A stretch of DNA of 64,000 nt from Ischnura elegans. Its lineage: Eukaryota > Arthropoda > Insecta > Odonata > Coenagrionidae. The notes beneath the pieces were generated by a model that did not search any database, was not told the origin of the DNA, and was given only the letters and a program-made list of their open reading frames with translations. The stretch lies in NCBI RefSeq assembly GCF_921293095.1, contig NC_060257.1, positions 56,580,968 to 56,644,967 of the forward strand, read 5' to 3'. Shown here piece by piece: positions 36,150 through 46,796 of the stretch. The translations under genes and the position numbers were made by a program. Each line of letters opens with the position of its first letter. Within the stretch, counting starts at the first letter, position 1.

Positions 36150-36272
36150 ACTGATGAACATAAAAGGAGATTATGGGAAAGTTAAAAGAGCAGCGGATAA
36201 GCTTGATTGGGCAAGTACAGAAGACTAGTTTGTGTTCTGGATGTATATAAGTTAAATAAATAAATAATTAGA
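36150..36272 (+). repeat. LINE/SINE 3' tail with AAAT repeat
   Basis: GAGATTATGGGAAAGTTAAAAGAGC..., then TAAATAAATAAATAA, a typical retroposon tail. Confidence 0.45.
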
Positions 36273-36322
36273 CGACTACACATAGGAACACAGGGAAAGG
36301 AACGCTCATAAATGTTTTTTAC

Positions 36323-36354
36323 GACGTTTCGGTGAGGTGACCCACCATTCTCAA
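36323..36354 (-). ncRNA. Hammerhead-like motif c (U3/A8 type)
   Basis: On the - strand: TTGAGAA, T, GGTG...CACC hairpin, GAAA, ACGT, GTC triplet. The core has U and A where the standard has C and G. Confidence 0.45.
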
Positions 36355-36529
36355 TGAGGGAGACAGGAGTGCAGTTTCAAGGTAACTATTTCACTAAATA
36401 ATAGATAATAGAACAATTATACATTATTAAATTTTATAAGCTGTGAAGTTCTCAATTTTCATAGCAGTTTTTCTCAGGAAATTGATATTATTTTAGTAAC
36501 TACTATCTATTTGTTTATAACAGCCAGAA

Positions 36530-37068
36530 ACGGGCGGGGGCGGTGTGGGCTCATTGGGGGCCCTCGGTTCGGGCTCGTGATGGGGCCCTTCTTACTCTAG
36601 GATTCGGGGGTCCTCCTTCAGAAAATTTTAGGAAATTGAAAGCTCGGAAATGGATTTCGACGCTATTCTGGCTTAAGAGAAATTTGTTCCTTGAAACTGC
36701 TCTGAAAACATACTTCTATATTCTTTATTATCGTTATTTATTATTCGTTCTTATATATACTTTTTTGAATAACCCTTTCAAAAAAGCACCAGGTTCTCTT
36801 TTATCTTCTGAAAGTTTATTATACTCTTAACTTTTATTTTGCATTTTATATAATCTTCTTACATTGAGTATGCATACAGTTTAAAGCGGCTAATGAAAAC
36901 GTACAATTTAAAAATAGCAATAAAACTTTGGTTCAGGTAATCCGAGTTTTTTTAATCACACCTTTAAAATACGTTTCACGATAGACGCGAGCGTTGTGGG
37001 GGCCCTATAAGCTCGGGGCCCTCGGCGATTGCTGACCAGCCGACATGGCCAGACCGCCCCTGCCTTCA
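36530..37068. mobile_element. Non-autonomous element with GGGGCGGTCT-type ends
   Basis: The left end GGGCGGGGGCGGTGTGGGCTC and the right end, reversed, GGCAGGGGCGGTCTGGCCAT are imperfect inverted repeats, both followed inward by GGGCCCC-rich sequence. A partial copy starts at 40428. Confidence 0.55.
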
Positions 37069-37079
37069 CGTTTGAACAT

Positions 37080-37235
37080 AATGATTGATCATCGCCTGCT
37101 AATTCAGAGGTCGCGGGTTCGAATACCGCCTGGGAGGATCTTCTCCCATACAGGGCATGGACGCGTGCGCGTGTCCATCAACAATTGTAAGAAAGGTCTA
37201 TATAGTCCTAAATTCGGTTGATAAATAAAGATGAA
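37080..37235 (+). repeat. tRNA-derived SINE
   Basis: B box GGGTTCGAATACC at about 37109, then a unique body with a CGCGTGCGCGTG segment and an AAATAAAGATG tail ending in ATTATTATTA-type repeats. Confidence 0.6.
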
Positions 37236-37273
37236 ATTATTATTACTATCATCACTTTAAAAGTAAACTTTTA

Positions 37274-37942
37274 AATAGGGTGGTTTCCTTCATCAAAGAA
37301 AACGAAAGGCATTGATTGCGATTCGTTACCCACCATTAGTGTATTCATAATATACAAATTATTTTGTTTTAGAAATACCGGTTTAGACGAATGGCAATGG
37401 TCCATTTTTATCCTCATTTGAAAAGGGCCAGATTGGCGCCCATGCGATGCCACTCCACGTGACGTCACAGGGACCTAGTTTCTATACGAGAAGATAGGAG
37501 TTATACGTCGTCTGAGGTTACCATTGCATGCATGAGGCGCAGAGCTCAGGGAAACATGTCTTAACAATCACTTGTTAAAACTGGCTAAGGTCGGAAAGTT
37601 TTCCTCGTTTGATAAGTTATTAATAATCCTTATTTAAGCCAAGCGCTACCAGTCAGCAGGGTACTAGGCTAGCCGCTAGCAGCCTGCGTCGTATCAGCGC
37701 TAAGCCTCGCCTCAAGGTCACCTCGCAGGGCGGGAGGGGGAACCAGAAATACTTCACGCGGAGAGACTTCCCGACATTCATACTTAAGCGTCGCGTTTTC
37801 GCGCGCTTGAAAATTTTCACTTTTCATTTAATCGCGAAAAATAGATATCGTCATTTAAAAATCTATAAGCGTGAAATACGTACTCCAGGAGTAATAATCT
37901 TTCGATTTAGGCAATAAAAAAATAATAGGAAACCACCCTATT
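37274..37942 (+). mobile_element. MITE family 2, copy 3
   Basis: 669 bp, AATAGGGTGGTTTCC to GGAAACCACCCTATT; its left TIR has the G variant normally seen at the right end. Confidence 0.9.
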
Positions 37943-38299
37943 ATCTACTGGAAGACTCTAATTTTAAGGCAATATAAGTTTTTTTATTGTTTCTTTTACT
38001 GCTTTTAGATGTTTTAAACTTCTTGCAAAATAAATATGGAGAACCTGCTGATGAGCCTGTTTGGGCTCAGAAGGTCTCCATATTGTAAAAATATATTTTT
38101 TTATTCTTAAATATTGTAATTTCAGAGTATTTTCTCTTTTCTCTGATTATGAAGTGTTTCTTATATAGTGAAAAGTGTATTAAGAATTTGTAAAGGGAAT
38201 GTTTTTAATGTATTATAATTTGTTAAAAAAAAATCAACTTGTCATTAAGGAATAAATATCTACACATATATTAGCCATGAAGCATTTTTGAAAGGTGCC

Positions 38300-38600
38300 C
38301 AAGCAGCAATCAATACAACATCCAGCCAACATTGTTGGCATTGGCATATGACCTCCGTGCAATATCCATGTTAAACCAATTAATGTTGCATGGATGTCTG
38401 TCGAATATCCGAAGGACACGCCAAACAACGTTGCAGCGATGTCCAACAGTGGACATGGAGGTCCATATCACAACATCTCTCAGATATCTTCACAACATCT
38501 AAAGAGTATATAATCATGGTTATGCTTATTATAACTTTTGGTAATCCCCAGATATATATTTAAATAAATGTGCTCTTCAATTATATACGGAACATATTTT
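38300..38600 (+). repeat. Direct repeat of about 300 bp, copy 1
   Basis: Contains CAACATTGTTGGCAT, CGATGTCCAACAGTGGACATGG and TTTGGTAATCCCCAGA, in the same order as 39058-39345. Confidence 0.85.
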
Positions 38601-38865
38601 ACCTACTGGTATTGTTTGGAAGAAAATTATTTTAAGGAAATGAGTGCTACCTCTTGGATTGATGGGAAACGTGATAAAAAAGAATAAGTGTATGAACTTT
38701 TTCTGAAATAATTTTTTTTGTTAACCCTTATTGTATTTAAACTTAATCTTCTATTTCCTATACAGATTATTCGTTCTAGTATTTAGAACGTTGTTAGAAA
38801 ATCCTATATCATAACTGTGATTTACATTTATGGCGCTGATCATACACCAATAAGTGGGGTAGCCT

Positions 38866-38887
38866 GGGGGGGGGGGGGGGGGGGGGG
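38866..38887 (+). repeat. Run of 22 G
   Basis: Uninterrupted poly-G within GTAGCCT(G)n, part of a hAT-like G-rich end and able in principle to form quadruplex DNA. Its length may be affected by sequencing error. Confidence 0.9.
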
Positions 38888-39057
38888 ACACGAGGCAGGT
38901 GCCCCCCAAAACAAATTAATTTTAGCATAAAATTTTTAACCCTCATAAACATTAAATCTATTCCACCAATTATAGGAAGAAAAACTAATATTGAGTATTT
39001 TTTTTGTGAAGCAACTCTAAGGACCACGGCTCTGCGCTCGATCTTACAGCAAAGCTA

Positions 39058-39345
39058 CTCAAGCAGAAATCAATAACCCAACAGCATCCCTACAACATTG
39101 TCGGCATAAACATATGAAATCCGTGCGATATCTACGTTAATCCCCTTAACATTGTATGGATATCTGCCAAATGTCCAAAGAACTGCAGGGATGTCCAGCA
39201 GTGGAAATCGAAGTCCATATTAAAACATCTCTTAGGTATCTTCACAACATCAAATGAGTAGATAATAGATGAGCCTATTATGGTTTTTGGTAATCCCCAG
39301 ACATAAAAATAAAACATATCTGCTCTTCAATTCTATCATAGAGTA
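39058..39345 (+). repeat. Direct repeat of about 300 bp, copy 2
   Basis: Diverged paralogue of 38300-38600. Confidence 0.85.
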
Positions 39346-39363
39346 AGTATATACTTACTCTAT
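39338..39363. repeat. 26-bp perfect palindrome
   Basis: ATAGAGTAAGTA joined to TACTTACTCTAT by TA, followed by a third TACTCTAT unit. Confidence 0.8.
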
Positions 39364-39397
39364 ATATGCTTACTCTATGATTCTATACAGAACATTT

Positions 39398-39652
39398 GAT
39401 GCCAAATTCTAACAACACATATCTCAAAATTTTGCCGGTTTGAGACAGATTTCTTAAACATAGAGTAATGACATTAAAAAAATTAAATCCGGACAAAAAA
39501 TAACTCTTTATTTGAAGATGCCGGCTTCTTTTTCAGTTTTATCAATCTTTGATTTTTTATTTGAGCGAACAATAATATATATAAATCGTTTCTTTTGCTC
39601 TCCTGAAAAGTTGCTATTTTTGAGATACGTGTTGTTAGAACTTAGCCATCGA
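39398..39652. mobile_element. Small MITE with CTAACAACACxTATCTCAAA ends
   Basis: Inverted repeats of about 35 bp: TTCTAACAACACATATCTCA on the left and TGAGATACGTGTTGTTAGAA on the right, with a GGC(A/T)AGTT extension. One end recurs alone at 58185-58216. Confidence 0.65.
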
Positions 39653-40427
39653 CATGCTACCGATGAATATTGTTTGAAACAAAAATTTTTTAATATCACA
39701 GATATTACCACTTGATTATCTATGTAGCGTTATTTTAAAACTCGTCGTGGATGTTACAAATAGGAAAACTATGTAATGCCATCAAAATATCAATTGTGTA
39801 ATAACAACGTGTTTTGGATACATCAAACTTACTTAGATATCAGATGCATATCGTCTGCTGTTCGGGATGCAACTCGACCTTCTTTCACATCTGTAGCCAT
39901 ACATTGAATATACACTCCCTTTACTCATTTACAAGCGTACAAAAACTATTAAACTGATAATAAAAAAAATATTTTTTTTGTGTTTGATAAAATTTGGGGG
40001 AGAGGGGTGGTCATGCCCCCCCTAAATCCGCCACTGAGTATGTCACATATTGGGAACATGCTCGCTCACTCCGAAATTCAAAAGAATCGTCGTCTCGTTG
40101 CAAAATCAATCCGCCCGACTCTCGACCTGATTCGACTCCCTCCGATACATGTTCCGCCTTGATGATGCAAAAACATAGACACTCAAGGACAGGAAAAAGT
40201 CGAGACGCGAAATTCTTTTTTCTCGCCAGACATGTCAAGTGGACTGTGTGCACATTGGGACGTCAGCCTCTGGACCAATTCCATATCAGGAGCTGTTTTC
40301 CTTTTCGTTTTGGCTTTCCATCTCGTAGAAAGGGATATTCTTCATCCCATCGTTTTCCAGGGCGTCTTCTAATCAAAATTAAACTTTAACAAATGTAATC
40401 AACTTTTTTCCGGAGAGATATCGTAGC
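39653..40427. other. Stretch without recognised genes
   Basis: It contains a G-rich hAT-like terminus ending in CCGCCACTGA near 40036 but no supported gene. Confidence 0.4.
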
Positions 40428-40560
40428 AGGGGCGGTCTAGGATGATTGGGAGCTCTCAGCTGGAGCTCATAATGGGGGCCTCCTTACGGGGGGATTCCGG
40501 TAATTGTTTTAGGAAATTGCATGTATGGATTTTGACGCTATTCGGGCTCTTCGAAACTGG
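40428..40560 (+). mobile_element. Partial copy of the GGGGCGGTCT-ended element
   Basis: AGGGGCGGTCTAGGATGATTG, then AGCTCATAATGGGGGCCTCCTTAC, parallels 36536-36620. Confidence 0.5.
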
Positions 40561-40955
40561 ATAAAAGTTAATAAAAATTATCAATGTCGCACGAAAAAAT
40601 ACTATAAAAAGTAATAATTGTACAGCTTATAAAATTTAAAAATGTATTATGGACCTTTTAACTATTTAGTGACTTTTTTCCTTAAAATTCCACGTATCCC
40701 ATAGAGTGTGGGAACGTTTTTATATGTTCTGGACGCTGAATGCGGCATTGACCCAAAATTTTTATTGACATTATTACCGAGATATCTTGCACTAGCGGAC
40801 TTTCCCTCACCATCAGGATTGCTAAGGGGCTAAACTCTACCAGACCAGCCCTAGTGGCAGGGGGTGCCTCTTGCACAGGGGGTCTCTTCTGCACTGGCAT
40901 ATAGCTAAAATCGTGAAGTCCTGCAGCCTAAGGGTTAAATCTAAAAAATCTCTAC

Positions 40956-41191
40956 AATAGAGTGGTTTCCTATTGTTTTTTATTGCCCAAATCGAAAGAT
41001 TATTACTCCTGGAGTACATTTTTCACGCTTAGAGATTTTTAAATGACGATATCTATTTTTCGCGATTAAATGAAATTTTTTTCTCATTTCCCTTTTCTCA
41101 TTTTGTTCATGCATTCGTGCAATTTCACGCCATTTTAGAAATTAATGCAATTCTAACCTGCGCAATTCCGTGCCCCGTGTAAAACGGCCTT
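40956..41191. mobile_element. Chimera of half of MITE family 2 and half of MITE family 1
   Basis: 40956 to about 41078 is the CGCG-side end of family 2 (AATAGAGTGGTTTCCTATTG ... CGCGATTAAATG). From about 41104 to 41191 it is the 3' half of family 1 (TTCATGCATTCGTGCAAT ... CGTGTAAAACGGCCTT). Confidence 0.8.
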
Positions 41192-41383
41192 GAAAGACAT
41201 ATTTTTGTAAAAATTTGAACCAAGTTAATTTCAAATTAACAGTATTTTGATTCATGATAACGGAAGAAAAATATTTCTTTAGCAATTATTTACACTTAAA
41301 GGATGACACTAAACCCATCCAGGTTTCAACAAGTAACTGTAATTTTCAAGGAAAAAATGCCTCGAAAATGAAGGTAACGTAGG

Positions 41384-41547
41384 CGGCGCTAGGTTTCCGG
41401 GTTGTCCTCCGCGCCGATTAACCTTCAGGTTCTAACCTGTAGAAGTCGTCATCAGGTTCAAACCTGAAGACGCAGCAACGGCAGCGAAACTGTCGTCACG
41501 AAGATGAATCGACGCGGGGGATAACCCGGAATTCTATATGCGCCTAG
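41384..41547. repeat. Inverted repeat with CCGGGTT...CCGCG arms
   Basis: Arms CCGGGTTGTCCTCCGCGCCG and, reversed, CCGGGTTATCCCCCGCGTCG flank internal short hairpins (TTCAGGTTCTAACCTG, TCAGGTTCAAACCTGA) and a hammerhead-like core. Confidence 0.75.
41464..41494 (+). ncRNA. Hammerhead-like motif d
   Basis: CTGAAGA, C, hairpin GC-A-GC-AACG-GC-A-GC, GAAA, CTGTC ending in a GTC triplet. Confidence 0.4.
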
Positions 41548-41699
41548 AGCACCACTCTGCGGAAGCTTCCATCAATAAATGAAGGTAACCCGTCAAAACC
41601 TGAGTTGGTGAATCTTTCATTGAAGTGTGGATAATTAATAAAGAAGTTTCTTCTCCCATCGTCATGATAGAAAAAAAATCACTAGAATAAACCCGAGTT

Positions 41700-41905
41700 C
41701 ATTCCCTCACAGCAGAAATACGTCTCATACACATCTCTGAGACATCTGGAATATCACATGTGATGTCTCATAAATATTCTCGAGACCTACGAAGACACCT
41801 CTGAGAGTTCTCCGAGATGTCTGTATATCCTAAAAAAATGGTCTCTGATACATCGCGTGAGACATCTCAGGAATGTCTCTGAGAGGTCTTGGTACATATC
41901 CTCAT
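41700..41905. repeat. Cluster of GAGACATCTC-type quasi-palindromes
   Basis: TCTGAGACATCT, TGATGTCTCA, CGAGATGTCT, GAGACATCTC and similar units occur in both orientations; this is probably a decayed tandem or foldback repeat. Confidence 0.6.
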
Positions 41906-42592
41906 TATAGAATCGTGGCGGGTGTGTCTTGATACTTTTTACCTTTTTTGATCATTATTACAATAAAGTTTTGATGAATAATAATTTTTGAAATTAAGAA
42001 TGAATTCCATATAAAATGTTGCGAAATTAATGACCACAACTTGGGAATTTCTCCGAAAAATAGATATGGAAGGAATTGACGGCGTTTAAATGTGTGAAGA
42101 ATTATTATTTACTGAGCATCTCAAGATTACCTCTTTGAGACGTCTCCGAGACATTCATTGCCACGTGGGTTGTTAATACTTTGATTGTTTACTGCACTTG
42201 GTAATTTGGTCCAAGGAAGAAGCTCGCAAAATCTTCCAGCTCCTACACATCCGGGCTTCCCTCATTCCTTATGCAATAAACCGCCATACCAGCTACCAGC
42301 TACAGAAGCTGATCCCTATGCAGAGGAAATGAATCTCTTAAATCCTTAGTGAAAATGGGCGTGGAGTGGTAAAATTGGCATAACGAGGTCGTTCTTAGGC
42401 TGGTGCTCATGCCAGAGGACTCCACCCTTGGAAGCTCACTGTTCGCACGAACAATGACATGCCTCTGGATGCGTGGGCAGTGAACAGAGAATTCAGAGAC
42501 TGCACACGCAACAACCAGTTGACAAAGTTAAATAGGACTCACACGTACCTCCCTCTCGACCGATGTTTGTAGAGACGGAATATTCGCGTAAA

Positions 42593-42627
42593 ACTTACAA
42601 TCATTATCATCACTGATCAACAATCTT
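42593..42627 (-). repeat. LINE 3' end, part 1, split by a foldback element
   Basis: ATCATCACTGATCAACAATCTT is the reversed 3' tail of the LINE seen at 44822-45150. It continues at 42996 after the insertion. Confidence 0.7.
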
Positions 42628-42995
42628 TAGATTAAAAGATACAGTATCCGGCGTGATACGGTGGAAATCTTTGATATTCAGATTATTAAAAGAACTTGTC
42701 TGTTTCCACACTCTTTTATTTTCACCGACCATGGTTTCGGCAACTTCCGCCATTATCAAGGTAATGGCACAAGGCATGACCTTGATAATGGCAGAAGTTG
42801 CCGAAACTATGATCGCTGAAAATAAAAGAGTGTGGAAACAGACAAGTTCTTTTAATAAGCAGAATATCAAAGATTTCCACCGTATCACGCCGGATACTGG
42901 CACAAGGCATGGCCTTGATAATGGCACAAGTTGCCGAAACCATGGTCGGTGGAAATAAAAGAGTGTGGAAACAGACAAGTTGTTTTAATAAGCTG
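42628..42995. mobile_element. Foldback element with 120-bp arms and AATCTT target duplication
   Basis: AATCTT at 42622-42627 and 42996-43001 flanks 368 bp. Left arm 42642-42761 and right arm 42780-42899 are inverted near-copies, and 42900-42990 repeats half an arm in direct orientation. Three hammerhead-like cores of the U3/A8 type lie at the arm ends. Confidence 0.8.
42727..42947. ncRNA. Hammerhead-like motifs e, f, g (U3/A8 type)
   Basis: 42727-42761 (- strand), 42780-42814 (+) and 42913-42947 (+). Each is TTGATAA, T, GGC-loop-GCC, GAAA, then CCATGG (CTATG in f) and GTC (ATC in f). In e the flanks can pair as stem I: TTACC before the core with GGTGA after the triplet. Confidence 0.5.
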
Positions 42996-43060
42996 AATCT
43001 TGAGATTGGTTAGACGCAGCTCTCCACTTAATGGGATTGTTTATCCCTTTTTTATGATTG
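42996..43060 (-). repeat. LINE 3' end, part 2
   Basis: AATCTTGAGATTGGTTAGACGCAGCTCTCCA, reversed, reads as the same LINE terminus as at 45100-45140. Confidence 0.65.
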
Positions 43061-43084
43061 TATAAATATTTTTATTGGTACACT

Positions 43085-43117
43085 ACCATGGTTTCGACGC
43101 TCCCCGTAATCCTCAGG
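43085..43117 (-). ncRNA. Hammerhead-like motif h
   Basis: On the - strand: CTGAGGA, T, a weak ACG/CGT hairpin, GAAA, CCATGG and a GTA triplet. Confidence 0.35.
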
Positions 43118-43198
43118 CGAGGAGTACATAGGTCCATCATCTTAAATACCTGACGTAAAATGAATTTTCGTCTGAAGATTTTCACAGCTTCTTTTATC

Positions 43199-43309
43199 AA
43201 TGCTGGTGGTGGTTCTCGGGTACGCTTGATAACGCCCCCAGTAGGAGGAGTGAAACGTTGAGTGAAAATGTTATCTACGCAGCAATACCCGAGAACCACC
43301 ACCAGCATT
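43199..43309. repeat. Inverted repeat with perfect 24-bp arms
   Basis: AATGCTGGTGGTGGTTCTCG... (43199-43222) and its exact complement (43286-43309) enclose a U3/A8 hammerhead-like core, TTGATAA at 43226 and GAAACGTT at 43252. Confidence 0.85.
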
Positions 43310-43355
43310 GACATAAAATGACTTGTGTGGAAAAACAAAGTTGAATTTTTCATTC

Positions 43356-43530
43356 AAAATCAAGCATCTTGTGATCAAAGAAAGCTGAAGTTAAAACTAT
43401 GGTGACAAAGTGGGTGAATTTCTCATTTGAATTCATTCAAATGGCATCAGAGGAAATCCTGAGTCTCCTTCATGCGACTGGTTAGCTGTCGACTTTTTAA
43501 AGATTACGGATGCGTGATAACATCTTTTCG
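43356..43530 (+). repeat. Direct duplication, copy 1
   Basis: Matches 44091-44275 in order: GCATCTTG.GATCA, AAAACTATGGTGA, AATTTCTCATTT, CATTCAAAT, TGGTTAGCTGTC, GTGATAACATCTTTTC. Confidence 0.85.
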
Positions 43531-44090
43531 GTTCAGAGGTCCCGTTCAAAATTTGCCTACATCTACAAGAAAACCGGAATTATGTCGAATTATTTTAGGT
43601 CGAGCAGGAATTACGCTCCTTCCTAAGAGTTTGATACGAGAAACGCAGAGTATATGATTTTCAGGAAAATTCCACACAATGTTCTTCTATAACAGGGAAG
43701 GTGATCTTAACGGCCTCAATAGTGAAACAGAAAAGTAATCGCTGATGGCCGTAACGTTTGAGATCGCGTCAAAGGTAGGAATAAAAAAATCATTAAATCA
43801 TTGAAAGCTTAAATTTTTTAATCAAGTGATGCTAAAAATATTACGTGCAATAAACTAAATGCTACATGCTATATTGTGAACAATGTTTTAATAAAAGAAT
43901 CCCATTTTTTCACTAATGGCTTTAAAATACGAATAAATGATTGATAACTTCCTCCCAAACGAACTATTTTATAGGCAAACAACATTTCCACAATTTCTTG
44001 AACATATATTCATTGTTTTTTTGCTCCAGATAACATTTAGACTATTAAAAATCACTTTTAAGTTCGCTAACGAATCCGCAAGAATTTCAA

Positions 44091-44275
44091 ATTAAGCATT
44101 AGGCATCTTGCGATCAGGGAAAGCTGAAATGAAAACTATGGTGAGGAAGTTTTTGAATTTCTCATTTTGATTCATTCAAATAGTAACAGAGAAAATCCCG
44201 TGTATCCTTCACATGATTGGTTAGCTGTCTACTTTTTAAATAAAACAGAGGTGTGATAACATCTTTTCAGCCACT
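44091..44275 (+). repeat. Direct duplication, copy 2
   Basis: Diverged paralogue of 43356-43530. Confidence 0.85.
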
Positions 44276-44821
44276 GTCCTTATGGTGTGTTCTGTGAATA
44301 CCAAAACCACACCCTATGACAGCTAGCAGCCATTCCAAGGTTTATCTCGCAAATATCACACTGTCACTCGTTCCGTGTCGTTGAACAAGAAGGTTGGACA
44401 AAATCGCTGACCGCAACACCCAAATATAAAACCAGTAGAGTGCGGTTCACTAATACGGTAGATCGTCCCTTTACGATATTTATCTGTTCCGGAGGGCCGA
44501 ATATAAAGCGAATTATATACTACGTACGATCTGCATTATTTCTGGAGCAGGAATCAGGGTAAAGAGTGTCAGGAAATGTGATTTTGCTATGTTAAAATAT
44601 GTTCCGTAAAAAATAAGGCGTAGAATAACATAACTGATGACATATTTTGCGAGTTGCAAATGAAGAATCTTATTACATCTGAAAATAATAGCATAGAAGT
44701 AAGAAAAAAATCCATCAGATGCGACACAGGAGCATTTTTCTCTTTGGGAGCGAGGATTCGACGTATAGACAGCAGCAGAGAAGTCAAGACAAGTCAGTTC
44801 GAACTGTGGTGCTGCTGAAGA

Positions 44822-45150
44822 TTGATGAAGATAAAATGGATCGACCGTGTGAGTGATGAGGAAGTGCTAAGAAGAGTGGGAAAATAAAGAAGTCTTCTAA
44901 AAACCTTTTTGAAAGTCTTCCAAAAAAGGAGAAGAAGGGGCAGTTAGTTTGCCACATAATAGATTGATGAAAACAATCATAGAAGGACAGGTGGAAGGGA
45001 AGAAGGGCAAGGGACGGCCCCGAAAGAGTTACATCGGACAGGTTATATAGGATGTAAAAGAGAAGAAATACGTCGTAATTAAAAGGCTAGCGGATAGGAG
45101 AGAGGTACGGAGAGCTTCGTCAAACCAATGATTGCTAACTGATGATGATG
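44822..45150 (+). pseudogene. LINE C-terminal tail and 3' end
   Basis: KIKWIDRVSDEEVLRRVGK, then LMKTIIEGQVEGKKGKGRPRKSYI, then KRLADRREVRRASSNQ. This is the conserved end of insect endonuclease/RT LINEs, with the 3' terminus CAAACCAATGATTGCTAACTGATGATGATG. Stops interrupt it. Confidence 0.8.
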
Positions 45151-45154
45151 GCGA

Positions 45155-45330
45155 AACATAATCGGCGAAATTTGAAAATCTAAAAAGTGCACGAAAAATC
45201 TGCTCAGACCGTATTCCGAATCCATCGTTGGAGTCGATCTCCTTGCGTAAACAGTGGTCCTACCGCGCTCGACTTCTGCCAAGTAATTCAAATACAGTTG
45301 ACTCCGTTTAGTTGGGCCACCGCATAATAG
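45155..45330. repeat. Dispersed repeat, copy 1 (related to 55252-55400)
   Basis: ATCGGCGAAATTTGAAAATCTAAAA...GAGTCGATC parallels ATCGGCGAGATTTTAAATATAAAA...GAGTCGATC. Confidence 0.55.
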
Positions 45331-45449
45331 TAGCAGCCGCTCATTTTGGAAAAAATATCCAAGACCAGAACCCAATTCGCGAATGACGTTTTTTGAGGAA
45401 TAAGTGTGTGTGGAGTTCACAGACATATTAAGACACATTCTCTTCCCCG

Positions 45450-46335
45450 ATAATGGTTGCCTAACCTACAGAAAAATCTGTATCGATTATATATGAATTC
45501 CTATTTTAATTAACTTTTGTAAATAGAATTAATTTTCATTTCAGCTCATTAGTAGCACCACGCTATTTTTCGAGGAATCAAATCTTTTCTGCGGTTATTT
45601 TGGTACAAATAGACAATTAAGCGGCCCACACATTGGTAGATTTTTCCCAATACTTATGTGAAAACATGCAATTTGTTAAGCGCTAGAAACCAATTTAGTA
45701 CTACTTTCTATTATTTCCTAGAAGTAATCCTTAGCATGTTTCCCTCTTTCATCGTCTCTCATACAAATGCCTAAGTTACAAACTCTATGCCCATACGTAG
45801 AGGGTTACGGAAAGTTTTATGGGAAGTAATGTCGTGTTTTCTCTCAGAATTTCAGATGCTTATTTTTTTCATTATTTCAGTTTAAATTATAGATAGCAGA
45901 TCAATAATGGATGTAAATCCGGGATATGTCTTCTTTAAATTTCACCGTTCATACAGGCACATTTGTTGCAGGCATGATGCGCTATGCTAGCTACTAGAGC
46001 TATAAGGAATGGAGTTCAAAGAATTAAAATTTAAGATCTAGGAAATAGTATGAAGATTTGAGAAATTGAATTCCCTATTGTTATACAGTTTATTAAAGCA
46101 CTTGGAGCAAGGGTTATGAGGCTCAAGGTAAAAACGAAATTAAAAGTAAAACAAACATTCTTTCTCCAAAAACAGAATAAAATGCATGAGATGGTAAAAC
46201 ATAAGCTTATCATCATTTGGAGGAAAAAGCATGCGTTCTGATTAGTTTTGTTAGAAATGAGTATAGAAGTGTCTGATGGGTGAGTTAAGATTGGCACGCA
46301 GCATTAATATGTAAGCCTAATAAGCATTCACGCTT
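45450..46335. other. Stretch without recognised features
   Basis: No supported gene or repeat. Confidence 0.45.
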
Positions 46336-46450
46336 TCATTCATGAATTGCCATGAGAAAAAAAAACCCTGGACCGGGAATCAAACTACGGACCCTTGGCT
46401 TTCCAGGCCAATGTGCAGACCACTACGCTATCCAGTTTCCTTAATTCCTA
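46336..46450 (-). repeat. SINE family with ATTGCCATGAGAAAAA tail, copy 1
   Basis: On the - strand the A-box-like GGATAGCGTAGTGGTCTG and the B box GGTTTGATTCC analogue (AGTTTGATTCCCGG) have tRNA-like spacing, followed by CCAGGG and TTTTTCTCATGGCAATTC. Confidence 0.75.
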
Positions 46451-46589
46451 CGCCGATAGCCACGATGAGACTCATCGTGCTAGATATTAGGCCCTCGCGG
46501 TCCATCAAGGATGGCAACGCGAGGGAGAAAGGACTTCCAAGAAGCCACAACCGGTTGAGAGCCTCAAACATGCGCTAAAGATGCGCAAA

Positions 46590-46708
46590 GCGGTATGCGT
46601 AATATTTCAAATCCTGCCGCGCGAACGGCGGTGAAATATTCATGAATTGCCATGAGAAAAAATTGCCCTGGATCGGGAATCGAACCACGACGCTTGCTTT
46701 CCGGGCCT
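46590..46708 (-). repeat. Same SINE family, copy 2, truncated
   Basis: GAATTGCCATGAGAAAAA, then CGGGAATCGAACCACG; it breaks off at CGGGCCTAA, where a MITE end begins. Confidence 0.75.
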
Positions 46709-46710
46709 AA

Positions 46711-46751
46711 GGGCCGCTATACACGGTGAATGATCATGCGAATGATCATGC
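46711..46751 (+). mobile_element. MITE family 3, end fragment
   Basis: GGGCCGCTATACACGGTGAATGATCATG matches one terminus of 31299-31467. Confidence 0.65.
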
Positions 46752-46796
46752 CTACTTCTAGTACCATGAGCCTCAGTACAATTGCCATGGGAATTA

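Noticed and set aside
38853-40036. Possible single hAT element between two G-rich ends
   Set aside because: The ends are opposed, but the interior contains several unrelated repeats and no target duplication was found; coincidental pairing is more likely.
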